A DNA stretch of 64,000 nt from Argyresthia goedartella (taxonomy: Eukaryota > Arthropoda > Insecta > Lepidoptera > Argyresthiidae). The position numbers and the translations under genes are program-made. The notes beneath the pieces were generated by a model. That model was not told the origin of the DNA. It made no database searches and saw nothing but the letters and a program-made list of their open reading frames with translations. Location: assembly GCA_949825045.1 (NCBI GenBank), contig OX463835.1, positions 25,313,201 to 25,377,200 of the forward strand, in the 5' to 3' direction. Below are positions 53,573-64,000 of the stretch, piece by piece (position 1 is the stretch's first letter; every line of letters begins with the position of its first letter).

Positions 53573-55305
53573 TCATAGTTGCATTAACACAAGTAAGTTT
53601 GTGTTACGGCATTTAGCTTTAATTAAACTTGCTTGAATGTTATCAAATATTTTCCGAAGTGTTCCCAGATTTTCCGCGTATTCCTCTCTTGGCGCAAATA
53701 TCATATCAGGAGCACTATCGGAATCAAGATAGTGGGAACCACAGGTAACTAGTTCACGAGCATAAACTAAAAAGGCTGGGGTGAAACCAGTCACCTCGTT
53801 ATATGATGAGTTTATCGCAAATTGAATTTTAGAGATGTTATCGTCCCACGATCTGTGATCGTCGCCTTCAATAAAACAAGAAACTGCTGTCAACGCTGTC
53901 TTATTGTACCTCTCCACGTTGTTAATTTGAGGTGTATACTTTGGAGTATACTGGACGTCGGGGACCTTATATTTACTGAGTAGGTTCTTTAGGGTATTAC
54001 TCACGAACTGTTTTCCATTGTCCATCAAAACGGATCTAGGGACTCCATGAACAAGAAATACTTCGTCCTCGAGAATACGTGAAATAATCTCCGCGGTAGC
54101 ACGTCTTATCGGAAATAGAGGGCAACACTTAGAAAAGCAGCAAGTGACGACGAACAAAAAGGTGTTCTGCTTCCGAGATGGCGGTAAAGGTCCAACCAAG
54201 TCTACACTAATCATTTGAAAGGGTCTGCAGCATTTCTTAGGTCGTCCCATAGTTCCCAAAGTAGTATGATTAGCATGTTTGTAAGATCTACACACGTCAC
54301 ACTCAGCCACGAAGTTTGTCACGTCACGATGCATATCAGTCCAGAAGTACCTGAGGCATAGGCGTTTATACGTTTTTAGTACGCCGAAATGACCAGCAGT
54401 AGGGCAAGAATGATTTTGCTGAATTATCTTTACTCTATTCTCAAGAGGAATTACTTCCTTCCATTCAAATTCTCTTGTTAAAGGATTCAATGATTTCTTA
54501 AAACTGAAAAGTTTACCATTCCTGACTTGATAATCCAAAAATGATGCAGGCATATCCAAACAGCCATTGTAGATGTTTAAGAACCATGGGTCAGTAGTAT
54601 TAGGAACAAGATTGGTAGAGCAAATCAAAGCTGATACAGGTATACGTGAAAGACTATCTGGGACAACATTATCAGAACCTCGACGATGACGAATGTCGCA
54701 ATCGAAAGCGGACAGTCTTACACTCCATCTCGCTAAGCGACCTGTAGGGTTGTTCAAGTTTATGAACCACTTTAACGCTGCATGGTCTGTATAGACAATA
54801 AACTTTCGGCCGTTTTCGAGGTAGCAGCGCCAGTGTTCAACCGCTGTTAATACAGACAACGTTTCGCGTTCGGTTGCGCTGTAATTTTGTTCAGGTTTTG
54901 ATAAGGATTTACTCATGTATGCTATGACTCTCTCAACACCCTCCGAAGACTGTGTCAGAACTGCACCGATACCTACGTTAGACGCATCAGTGTGCACTTC
55001 GAAGGATTTTGAGTAGTCAGGGCATGATAAGACCGGAGTAGAAACAAGACATTTCTTTAAAGCTTTAAATGCCTCATCAGCTTCTGCTGACCATTTAAAA
55101 GGAGGAGCCGTTTTAGCTTGTGACGTTAATTTGTTTAAGGGAGAAGCCAAAGAGCTGAAATTTGGTATAAATCTACGATACCAAGCGGCCGTGCCTAGAA
55201 ACCTACGAACTTCCTTGCGATTTTTAGGGGTGGGATAGTTCACGATAGCTTCTACCTTCTCCGGATCAGCATGTAAACCATTGACGTCAACAACGTATCC
55301 CAGAT
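53573..55305 (-). pseudogene. gypsy RNase H and integrase
   Basis: Continues pol after a break at about 55305. The start is GYVVDVNGLHADPEKVEAI, then FLGTAAWYRRFIPNFSSLA. RNase H: FEVHTDASNVGIGAVL, ATERETLSVLTAVEHWRCYL, YTDHAALKWF. Integrase zinc region: HSCPTAGHFGVLKTYKRLC to CDVCRSYKH. Catalytic core: D in ISVDLVGPLPPS, D in SVLMDNGKQFVSN, E in NVERYNKTALTAV. The frame is open for 556 codons from the first internal ATG and ends at 53573. No chromodomain is seen. Confidence 0.9.
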
Positions 55306-55308
55306 ATT

Positions 55309-56412
55309 TTATTTACTTCTAAAGAATTGACTCTTTGAGTAATTAATAGTTAGATTAGCTTCGATAAGTTTCTCCATAACCCGCACAAGTAATGAGATAT
55401 GTTGTTCGAAAGTAGAAGACACGATAATTATGTCATCCACGTAGACAAAGGCCTTGTGTTCAAACTCAGGACCAGGGAACAATCGATCAACAAGACGCTG
55501 TTGTGTAGCTGGAGCGTTAGTTAAGCCGAAAGGCATGCATTTAAATTGGAAGGTTCCCCGAGTTGGAATGTAAAAAGCACACTTGCATTTGTCCTCCTCC
55601 CTAATGAGTACCTGCCAAAAACTTTTTGACAAGTCCAAGCTAGTAAGGTATTTAGCGTCGCGTAGGTTGTCCAAAATCTCAGATATGTAAGGTAGATTGT
55701 AAGCATCTTTTTTAGTTATATCATTGAGTTTTCGACTATCCAGATAAAATCTCAACTGACCGTTCTTCTTAGGTGTGAGAAGTACAGGTGAAGACCATGT
55801 ACTCTCGCAGGGTTCAACAACGTCCTCCTTGAGCATTTCATCTAACTGTTCAATTAAAATTCGTTGTTTCTCTAACGGCATTCTATAGTAGCGTTGACGA
55901 ATGGGAGCAGCATTCCCAGTGTCAATGGAATGTGTAATTAGTGAAGTCCGGCCTAAGCCACGTTCCTCATAGGATATGTTCCGGAATTGAGAAATAATAT
56001 GGTCAGCTGTGGTCTTCTGGTCTTCAGATAAATGTTCGTAACTGCGTAGTTTTGCATCAGTATCAGTAGTTAGATCAGCAAGCGCGACTTCAGCATCCGA
56101 CCGCATAACAACTGAAGTTAAATGTTTTGGGAATAGACCAAACTGATTCCAAAAGTCCATACCGAGAATTAATGTATTTTTTATTTCAGGAACTACGTAT
56201 ATTTCAAGTATGTGTGATTGGTTTAAAAACTTTACGGATAGATACATAACCCCAATACTTTTCAAGCTTTGACCGCCAGCCGCCACAAATTGTATTATTT
56301 GCTTTTGTTGTAGTATAAAACCCTTCGTTGAAAAGTATTTATAAATATTGCCACCCAGAATAGAAACGGAAAAACCAGTATCCAACAATCCGAGTAATTC
56401 TCTGTCATGCAA
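55309..56412 (-). pseudogene. gypsy protease and reverse transcriptase
   Basis: Protease active-site block LLGLLDTGFSVSILGG: Phe stands where Ala or Ser usually follows DTG. LILGMDFWNQFGL closes the domain. RT: WSSPVLLTPKKNGQLRFYLD, RKLNDITKKDAYNLP, SLDLSKSFWQVLI, MPFGLTNAPATQQRLVDR and the active site YVDDIIIVSS (about 55435). Translation stops at 55309 by a 1-bp change within RSK(V)KYLGY; the rest of pol continues in another frame. FYLDSRKLN has Leu where most families have Val-Asp or Cys-Val, probably decay. Confidence 0.88.
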
Positions 56413-56582
56413 TTCTACAGAAACATGAGGACGCGCGTGTTAAGATTCTACATTGTGGATTGAAGAGACAGTGTAGCACGAAAAAAAATTCGAGATAAAA
56501 TTAAGCCAGTCAGACCATTCAGACTTATCAAATCTAGCAGTAGTATTAACGTTTTCGTACTTGTCGTCACCACAATCCACCG

Positions 56583-57941
56583 CTACTCGTTTTTTGGACT
56601 AGGCTCAGCATTGCAGACTGAGCAATCCGGAAATCGTACACCTTTCTTGCCACATTTAAAACATATCGGAAAGTGCGGTTGCCGACACTGTCCAAGAGAA
56701 TGGGTGTTAACGCGACATCTAGGGCAATAATGTTGTTTAGTATTTGAATTAGGAGTAATACTCAATGCATTGACATTAACGTTACGTGAATGCTCAGCAT
56801 TCTGTTTGTAAAAAGTCTTATCAGAGTTCTCGGAAGGCCTATAGTTTTTAAATTTATTATAATCATGTCTGTAAGTAGAGTAGTTAGTGCTGCCATTACC
56901 TCTATTGATAGATGTGCCGGAAGACTGCCGGTTATAAGCAAATTCCCGAGCTAGAGTGTCAGAACTGACCTTAGGAGGTTCATGTAATTGGGCCGTGCGA
57001 GCTTGAATATTCTCAAAACTGCGGCACAATTCTTTTAGCGCGTCAATACTCGTTATGTTTGGTGAAGCTGCTAGAGTACTGGCGTAAATTGGACGAATAT
57101 TGTGTAAGAGAATTTCTAGCTTGTCCTCCTCAGGTAACTGTTTGTTCAATCGAGAAAACATACCGTGCATTATAGAAATGTAAATAGAGATATTTTCCTG
57201 TTCACCCTGTGTACGCATCCTAATTTCCGACAGTAGACGGTAATCATAATCACACTGACTAAAATCCTGTTTTAATTGCTTAACTAGCTCATCCCATGTC
57301 TCGACCTTGTCCTTAACGCAACGGAACCAGTGTAGCGCGTCATCGGTAAAAATATCAAATCCAAAAGTTAGCAACTTGTCCCTAGGCATGCTCCTCGAAA
57401 ATACTAGCTCCTCGGCCTACTGAATGAAAGATCTAACGCATGTCTTCCCATTAAACTTGAGCCTGCCAACCACATCTGACACCAGTTTCTTCTCGCAAGT
57501 AACAGTTATCAGCTCGGACCATGGTTCTGGGTTTGTTCAGGTTGACGGATCTTCAACTTTCAATTTTTTTAGCTCCTGCAGGTAGGCCTTAAATCTTTGA
57601 GAATATTCCAGGTAAGTGACCTCCACTGAAACGTGCCTATCAATCCTGTAATAAACATGATGTAGCATTGTCACCGTTCTCGAGTAAACATTTTTATCAA
57701 ATTTAGACTTTAAGCTATCCAAATTATCTTTTACCTTCACTAAGGTATCTCTAACCGGCGCCAAATCAACAACCGGCTCTAAGTGAGACTCTAAAATGTC
57801 TTCCGATGGAAGAAGTGAGGCTAATTTAACTATCTGTTTCCTAAGCTCCTGAACCGATTCACCGGTAGTACCACCCCGTACACCAACCTCGTACTCCAGT
57901 TCAGCCTTTTGTAAAGATAAAAATTTAATTTGGTAAGACAT
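56583..57941 (-). pseudogene. gypsy gag with two in-frame stops
   Basis: Starts at ATG 57941 (MSYQIKFLSLQKAELEYEVG). The frame is crossed by TGA at 57537-57539 and a TAG near 57420, but homology continues in frame: TFGFDIFTDDALHWFRCVKD, TWDELVKQLKQDFSQCDYDY (retrotransposon gag core) and a Cys-rich tail (YCPRCRVNTHSLGQC and FPICFKCGKKGVRFPDC) of zinc-knuckle type. It ends at 56583. 56413-56582 separates it from the protease frame and contains no other feature. Confidence 0.83.
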
Positions 57942-58298
57942 GTTTCCCTAGTAGGTGTGTGTTGCAATCACAAATAAACAACAATAGAAGACAATCAATC
58001 AACCCAGCCCTAAAATCAATTTCGGGTAAAAATTTAAATCAATAAAAGTGTGAATTTCGGAATTCAAACAATAGTTTAAACGTCGAAACGTAAAGGATTA
58101 AAACAATAAAAACCCGTAGGAATACTCAAACACAAAATTACTAGTTCTGTAAAGCAATAAAATCAATCACACTTTTAATGACGACCTGATAGAACCAAAC
58201 CAAAGCAAACAAACAACACCAATTATTACTATGTAATACTTACTACAGACAAATGTAAGTGAACACGGCTCAGTGAAAACCTTTTGAGTGGGCGCCAT
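57942..58298 (-). other. gypsy 5' leader with primer-binding site
   Basis: The non-coding stretch from the 5' LTR to the gag ATG. TGGCGCCCACTC starts two bases inside the LTR end (about 58297 going down). Otherwise AT-rich, without features. Confidence 0.7.
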
Positions 58299-59093
58299 TG
58301 TAACGCTTGTTGGGGTCTGGGTAAAACAAAACACTAATTAACAGATTTACAAGGTTTAATTTAAGTAAACTCCAGGATGCCCAACAATTAGCAATGCGTT
58401 GATTTAGCTCTCAGGGATGAGTTCTAGAATTCACAATTATAGGTAAGCCGTGTCCACTTAGCACTGCCTTGATAGGTAACCACTTCCCTGTAACTATGCG
58501 GCAGGTGGTGGCGCACGTCTGGTGATGTCACCGATGTAGTCCGGAGTCAGGCAGGGCGGATCAGCAGCGGAAAGTGGCCATCAGGGTCCCAATATAGTTT
58601 GGGTCCGGCAAGTAAAACCCCGACTGGGAAACACACACACCTATTAAAATTGATAGGTAGCTAAATAATCATCATTGAACACTGCGCTCCACCATGCACA
58701 GGAAAATAAAACCAAACAATTGGAATTAGTTTAAATTAAATAATAAATTAGCGCTCCAAAGTAGTGGTGGCGAATGTGAGGTACGGTAGCCCCGAGCAAA
58801 GTGAGTGCTGGCCGCACCCCGCTCCACGAGTATTCGTGTGACGTCCACATATCGCTTGCTTCTTCGTTGGTGCGAGTTAAGCGCCTACGGCTTTTGTCAT
58901 AGCAATAATCTCATTTGGAACGTTGGCTGGTTAAATAACGGTAATCAAGAATCCTTAGACTTAGTTTGTAGAAATCTATTTTTTTTTATTTGTTAAGTTT
59001 AGGTACTAGGATTAAGGTAATATTAAGATTGTATATAATATACTTTTTCAATAAAATTGTTTACTCGAAGCATGTAAAAACAGTTATGTTACA
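58299..59093 (-). repeat. gypsy 5' LTR, 795 bp
   Basis: Same ends as the 3' LTR. CGGC follows at 59094-59097. Confidence 0.92.
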
Positions 59094-59097
59094 CGGC

Positions 59098-59600
59098 TTT
59101 TTTTCCAGATTTGTTTATTGGTCGGACTTTTACTTTCTTAAGTGAGTCAGGAAATTTTCCTTCTAACATACACAGATTGATGCTTCTGCTAAGAGGCTCA
59201 GTTTTTACGCTTTTTATACATTTGATAGTTTTAGAACTAATGCCGTCTATGCCTGTGCTACTGTTTGGTTTAAGATTATCGATAATTTTTCCTACTTCAG
59301 TACTATTTGTTGGGGTGAAGAGTTTGGTGGTGGTTGCGAACAACTTTTTTGGTATCTGTGGGATATCGTAAGATTGGGTTGTAAGTATGTCATTTGCCAA
59401 TACTGAACCTATACTAGAGAAGAAAGAATTGAAGTACTCGCATATGTTCTTAGGGTCATTTATGGACCCCGTAGGGGTATCTAATTTAGTCGGAACAGAT
59501 TCTGTTTTCATCTCATTGCTGGATAATGTATTTATAAGTTGCCACATTTTTCTCGGACTCCCCTTACAGTTTTGAAATGATTTATAGTAATAATACCGTA
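59098..59600 (-). pseudogene. LINE-F ORF2, upstream part before RT core
   Basis: Reads KSFQNCKGSPRKMWQLINTL, NICEYFNSFFSSIGSVLAND, STGIDGISSKTIKC and INKSGKKA, the usual linker and start of a jockey/CR1-group RT. It continues into 52634 once the gypsy element is removed. The frame is open over this part. Further upstream, at about 59601, the sequence turns into the inverted right arm, so the endonuclease of LINE-F is missing. Confidence 0.8.
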
Positions 59601-59604
59601 TAGT

Positions 59605-59779
59605 AAAACCGCCTCGAGAATCTCCTTCTTTCAATCAATTTTCTGTACGACAAACAATACGGGTTCCATCCTAAATCTAATGCTGTATCAGCAGCAATTG
59701 ACCTAATAACAACAATCAAACTTAACATAGATAAAAAACACATAGCCCTAGGAATATTTATTGGTTTAAAGAAGGCTTT
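59605..59779 (+). pseudogene. LINE-F ORF2, central RT piece (right arm)
   Basis: Reads LLLSINFLYDKQYGF (then HPKS where the left arm has RPKS), and KKHIALGIFIGLKKAF before the LINE-G tail. Plus strand, inverted relative to the left arm copy. Confidence 0.8.
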
Positions 59780-62700
59780 TTTATTTATTTTATTTATTTA
59801 TTTATTTATTCTAGGAGAACCAACAGCTAATACATCACATGAAGAAAATTTAAATAGAAATATGAAGCCAATTACAGGAACTCACAAATAGATATCGCAC
59901 AAAAAATAGATCAGTGATACGCACATTCAAATAACGGCGCGCACACACAGCAGATGTAGGTATATAAAAACTACGAGCTATACCTAATACATTACACTAC
60001 AATAACACTACATAAACATGGTAAACATATGGTAAACAAATCGCTCAATCAAAAAATACACTACTTAAATTTCGCCTCATAGATGGAACTACACAATTAA
60101 ATATATCAATCTCAAGCTCTTTCGTCGCATTGTTCAAGTTTCGACTAGCACGGTTAAGGAAACTATTTCGTCTGTAGTTGGATGATATTCGCCTTAAAGA
60201 GATAGGGGGGAAGTGCCTTTTGGACCGAGAAGGGATAACAAATGACAGTTCTTGGAGCAGTTCTGGACAGTCAATGCCGCCGGTTGTGATTTTTAGCAAG
60301 AAAGTAGCGTCGGCTATTTCTCGGCGCCTATATAATGGGATCAGATGATGCTTCTTGCAAATATTAAGGTAATTTGATGAAGGATATTTAGATTTATTAA
60401 ACAAGTATTTAATAAAAAAATTCTGAACACGTTCAATTCTATCTATATAAACATTGTAGTAAGGATTCCAAATTTGGGACGCATATTCAAGTTTGCTCCG
60501 AACCAAGGAGCAAAACAAAATTTTAAGTGTTTTGGCTTGAGTAAAATGAGCGGAACTCCGCATTATAAAACCTAATGTTTTCAGAGCACCGCGGACAATA
60601 GTATCTATGTGGGTGTCAAATAAAAGTTTGGAGTCGTGTATTACCCCCAAGTCTCTAATACATTGGACTTTGTTCGGAGGTTGACCTTTAAGTTTGTAGG
60701 TAGTTGGAATTAAATTTCGTTTTCTAGAGAATGTCAGGAAAAAGCATTTCAACGGATTCAAATCTAATTTGTTATTCTGACAATACTCATCAAGTCGCTC
60801 GAGGTCTGACTGTATTAAAAGTGAGTCACTGCTCGACTTTACCTTCACATAAACCTTCATATCGCCAGCAAAACAAAGTAGTTTAGAATGTATAAAACAT
60901 TTACTAATATCGTTAATAAAAATATTGAAAAGCAATGGCCCAAGCAAAGAACCTTGGGGGACACCACTTGGAATAGTCACCCATCCCAAGATATAGTTAT
61001 TGACTACAACAGCCTGAGATCTATTGTCAATGTAGGAAGAAAATCATCTGAGCAAATCACCACTGATTCCAATGCCATGTAACTTGGTTAATAAGATGCC
61101 ATGATCAATTCGATCGAAGGCCTTACTATAATCAGTATAAATTACATCAACCTGAAAGCCAGCGTCCATCACTTCAGTGACATACTCATTCAGGAGAACG
61201 AGATTAGATACAGTGGATCGGCGCTGTACAAAACCATGTTGGTTGGGACTAATAGAATTCTTTAAAGCGCAGTACACTTGATTGTACACAATTTTTTCCA
61301 TGACTTTCGATAATATACATAATTTAGAAATTGGCCGATAATTTTTGATGTCTGTTTTTGGTCCTTTTTTATGTTCTGGCGTGATAAAAACAGATTTCCA
61401 TAAAGGCGGAACAATACACTCGGAGAATGATCTTCTAAGTAATAATGAAATGGGAATCGCCAAACTTTCAGCACAATTGATTAAAAAATGAGCAGGTAGA
61501 TCATCCGGGCCAGCTGATTTAGAGGGATCAAGTTTAAGTAGAAGATTTTTAACTAGGACAGGGGTCACTTCAATGTGTGACAAAAATGCTGTAGAATTAA
61601 CATCATCGCCAGTGATAGGATCTAGGGTTTAAGTGTTAGACGCTGAGAAGGATGATAGAAAATATTCTGAAAAAGCCTTACATATGTCCGTCCCAGTGTT
61701 AACCAAATTACCATCGTAACTTAGGCTGCTAGGTATGCCATAGGAGCCAGACCGCGATTTTATGAATGACCAAAAGTGCTTAGGATTTTTACATATGTTG
61801 TTTTCGACACTACTAATATACGAATCAAAACATTGTTGCTCCAGTCTTCGCACTCTATCACGTAGTACAGTGAAGGTAACTAAGTCTGATTTATTTTTAT
61901 ATTTATTATATTTTCTTAAGTATTTGAATTTTTCTTTAATAGCGCACTTCAACGGGCGTGAGTACCATAGAGGATACGTATCAACTGTTATCTTTTTACT
62001 AGGAATAAATTTAAGCCTCAATTTCTCGTAAGTCTCATAAAAGAAGTCAAAGGATTTAAGTAATGACCGCGCACAAAACTCTTCTTCCCAGTTGATGGAA
62101 AACAACTCACTATTAATAGACGTATAGTCACCCTTATTATAAAAGTATTTCAAACGAGTGTCTGGCCGCAAAATGTCTGTAACTGTGTTTGATGTCTATT
62201 ACTAAAGCCTTATGGTACGGGTCTATTGGAACTAATGGGTTCAGGCATTCCCTTACAACTACTTCATCATTAGAAAAAACAAGATCCAACAACTTATCAT
62301 AATTATTTAGGACATTATTGTACTGGTATAAACTATGCATAAGCATATCATCGACTAAACTACATTTATGAATGAATGAATGAATGAATACTTTATTGCA
62401 CAAAACAAACATACAGAGATATACAAAGAAAGATATATGTACAAGAGGCGCGCTTATCTCTATAAAAGAGCAAACCAGCAAACCCAGATAGGAAAGGAAA
62501 GTGGATTGTGAGAGTAAAACCAATTCATCATTACTTACGTAATTAGACGGAACTAACGTAGAACCTCGGGGCGTCCATAAAATGTTGCTCATGTTGAAGT
62601 CACCGATTAATAAAAACTTATTATTACAATTACTTAAAACTATATCCACCAAACGACTTAAAAAATTAGATAACTGCTGCGAGAAAGAATTACCTTGGGA

Positions 62701-62873
62701 TTGCTTACACAAGTATAAAACACAAATATGGACCTTAACGGGATTCTTACTAGGTATTCTTGATAGGTCCTCAGCCGAGGACCGGTAGGTCGGCTGCGGC
62801 GTCACCGCCAACTGCCTACGAGTAGCAATAAGCACGCCACCACCGCGGGTTTGTCCCGTTAAAGAAGTTTTAC
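59780..62873 (-). mobile_element. LINE-G (right arm)
   Basis: Inverted copy of 49261-52392 at the same site in LINE-F. Its AT-rich tail is at 59780-59811 and its truncated 5' end at about 62873. Confidence 0.85.
60045..62835 (-). pseudogene. LINE-G ORF2 (right arm), four or more breaks
   Basis: Same protein as 49273-52092. From the N-terminus: an endonuclease part open to about 62137, a frameshift near 62155, a linker part to a TAA at about 61629 (left arm AAA), an RT part (KSAGPDDLPAHFL to SKAFDRIDHGIL) ending in a TGA at about 61044 (left arm Trp), a 3-bp deletion near 61005, and the last open part with GVPQGSLLGPLLF, active site LLCFAGDMKVYVKV and the same C-terminus (60045). FADD has become FAGD in this arm. 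The left-arm nonsense codon is absent here. Confidence 0.85.
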
Positions 62874-63945
62874 CTTTTTACTTTTGATACCGTTAGTCAC
62901 GATATACTTCTGCTTAAACTGGAAGGCATTGGGATTGAAGGCAGTGCTTTTGACATTTTTAAATCATACCTTAATGATCGAAGCCAGGTGGATAAAATTA
63001 ATGAGCACGAAAGCGAGCCTAGGACTGTCTCCTTCGGTGTGCCGCAAGTATCAGTCCTGGGACCGCTTCTGTTCCTTATTTACATAAATAGCATGAAAGA
63101 TATTTGCTTAACAGGCGATATCACTCTCTACGCAGATGACACGTGCCTATTTTACTTCGGTAACGATGTCCACATGATAATAGACAGAGCTCAGCAAGAT
63201 CTAGATACTCTACACCTGTAACTTACTCACAATTAATACGTCTAAAACTAAATACTTAATTTTTTCTGCTAAAAACAAACCAATACCAGTCTATAAATCT
63301 CTTACCATAAACCAAGTAACAATAGATAAAACAAATGAAGAAAAATATTTAGGATTAATTATAGATAGTCATGTAACATGGAAGCCTCACATCGAAAAAG
63401 TAAAAGGTAAATTAACGTCTCTATCGGGTGCCTTGCGTAGTATTTCACGTTGCCTACCAAAACGTGTCCGCTACACCATTTATAACTCACTAGTAAGACC
63501 CCATATAGAATACCTAATAGAGATATGGGGTGCAGCGGCGAAAACAAACCTGGTTCCACTGCAGATTGCACAAAATAAAGTCATTAAAACTCTCTTTGGC
63601 TACGATTTCTTAACAACTACGACTAAAATCTATACAGAAACAAAATTATTAAACATATCACAAACATACAAATATAACACATGCATACTTATATGAAAAA
63701 TCCTTACAAAAGACATTCATACCCAAATTACTTTCACAAAAAAGATAGATCTACGAAAACGTTTGACTGGACAAGCAAATAACATTGTTATACTACGCCA
63801 CAGGACAAACTACGGTAAAAACAGCATAGTTGCAGATGGGGCGCGACTGTATAAAAAACTACCGAAAGCTATAAAAGAAGCGAGATCACTACCAATTTAT
63901 AAAAAACTTTTAAAAATATACATCTCAAAGTCACCACATTCTTAA
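62874..63945 (+). pseudogene. LINE-F ORF2, 3' part (right arm)
   Basis: Reads DTVSHDILLLKLEGIGIEG, SFGVPQVSVLGPLLFLIYIN (Val where the left arm has Gly), active site TLYADDTCLFYFG, KYLGLIIDSHVTWKPH, RYTIYNSLVRPHIEYLIEIW, and the C-terminus KSPHS at 63945. A CGA codon of the left arm is TGA at 63694-63696. 63946-64000 is 3' UTR, and the window ends inside it. Confidence 0.82.
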
Positions 63946-64000
63946 CATAAATATTTACATTTTTCAAGGACTACCCTACTTTAATGTCTCGCGCGATGGA

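Larger units (their letters stand above)
52639..59093 (-). mobile_element. Ty3/gypsy LTR retrotransposon, 6455 bp, TSD CGGC
   Basis: Both LTRs are complete (52639-53437 and 58299-59093) with TGTAAC...GTTACA ends. Orientation is minus. Next to the 5' LTR stands TGGCGCCCACTC, a primer-binding site whose first nine bases suit a tRNA-Lys-type end; before the 3' LTR lies the purine tract AAAAAGAGGGAG. Gag, protease-RT and RNase H-integrase are present in order. About a dozen substitutions separate the two LTRs (roughly 1.5 percent by eye), so the insertion is young compared with its surroundings. It lies in the spacer between the arms of the inverted duplication and within LINE-F. Confidence 0.95.
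59602..64000 (-). repeat. Right arm of the large inverted duplication (runs off the window)
   Basis: Reverse complement of 48133-52566. The inner end lies at the CCTCGAGAATCTCC block (about 59605), which pairs with 52543-52566. Arm-specific lesions include TAA at about 61629, TGA at about 61043 and TGA at 63694-63696 in this arm, against TAA at 50731 and near 48793 in the left arm. Confidence 0.92.

Noticed and set aside
1..64000. CRISPR arrays, bacterial operons, Shine-Dalgarno sites, phage genes
   Set aside because: No regularly spaced repeats and no prokaryotic gene organisation; all recognisable proteins are eukaryotic transposable-element proteins.

Overview
The window is animal nuclear DNA, almost certainly an insect and most likely a moth or butterfly. 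It is AT-rich, has no operons, and is filled with eukaryotic mobile elements: Copia, Ty3/gypsy, BEL/Pao, CR1-like and jockey-like LINEs, a mariner, and an IS630/Tc1-type transposon with a DD82E-like spacing. This mix is common in Lepidoptera; the species is not identifiable by reading. I found no convincing host gene, rRNA, tRNA or CRISPR array. Every recognisable protein belongs to a transposable element (TE), and most are broken by stops, frameshifts or nested insertions.

Layout. 1-3547: unique-looking AT-rich DNA with a decayed Ty3/gypsy protease-RT fragment. 3553-16324: a 12.8-kb patchwork of five Copia pieces in alternating orientation, bounded as a whole by one 5-bp duplication (AATTA), with an apparently intact mariner (12984-14274) inside the last piece. 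17387-22101: CR1-like LINE-A with an intact ORF1 and a twice-frameshifted ORF2. 22104-23566: a 90-bp tandem pair and a broken DD82E-like transposase. 23567-25444: mostly featureless, with a perfect palindrome, a G-run and a hairpin repeat that recurs at 42.3 kb.

25445-44096 is a nest. LINE-B is split by an LTR element without coding capacity (28936-31893, TSD AGTT) and then by LINE-C (31912-43550). LINE-C is itself split by a 379-bp MITE (TSD ACT), a 6.5-kb BEL element (TSD GATAA) and a hairpin repeat. 44131-47516: LINE-D ORF1 with a baculovirus FP25-like C-terminal domain, split by the 5'-truncated LINE-E (TSD TATTGAAC), whose 599-codon RT reading frame is open. 48133-64000: a large inverted duplication (arms of about 4.4 kb, the right arm running off the window). 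Each arm holds LINE-F with LINE-G inserted at the same site in the opposite orientation. A gypsy element (52639-59093, TSD CGGC, LTRs about 1.5 percent different) sits in the spacer.

The genes do not form a pathway. What is informative is the order of events: TSDs and split reading frames let the insertions be ranked in time. The density of full-size, nested and palindromic elements suggests heterochromatin, a W chromosome or a piRNA-producing region; that is inference.
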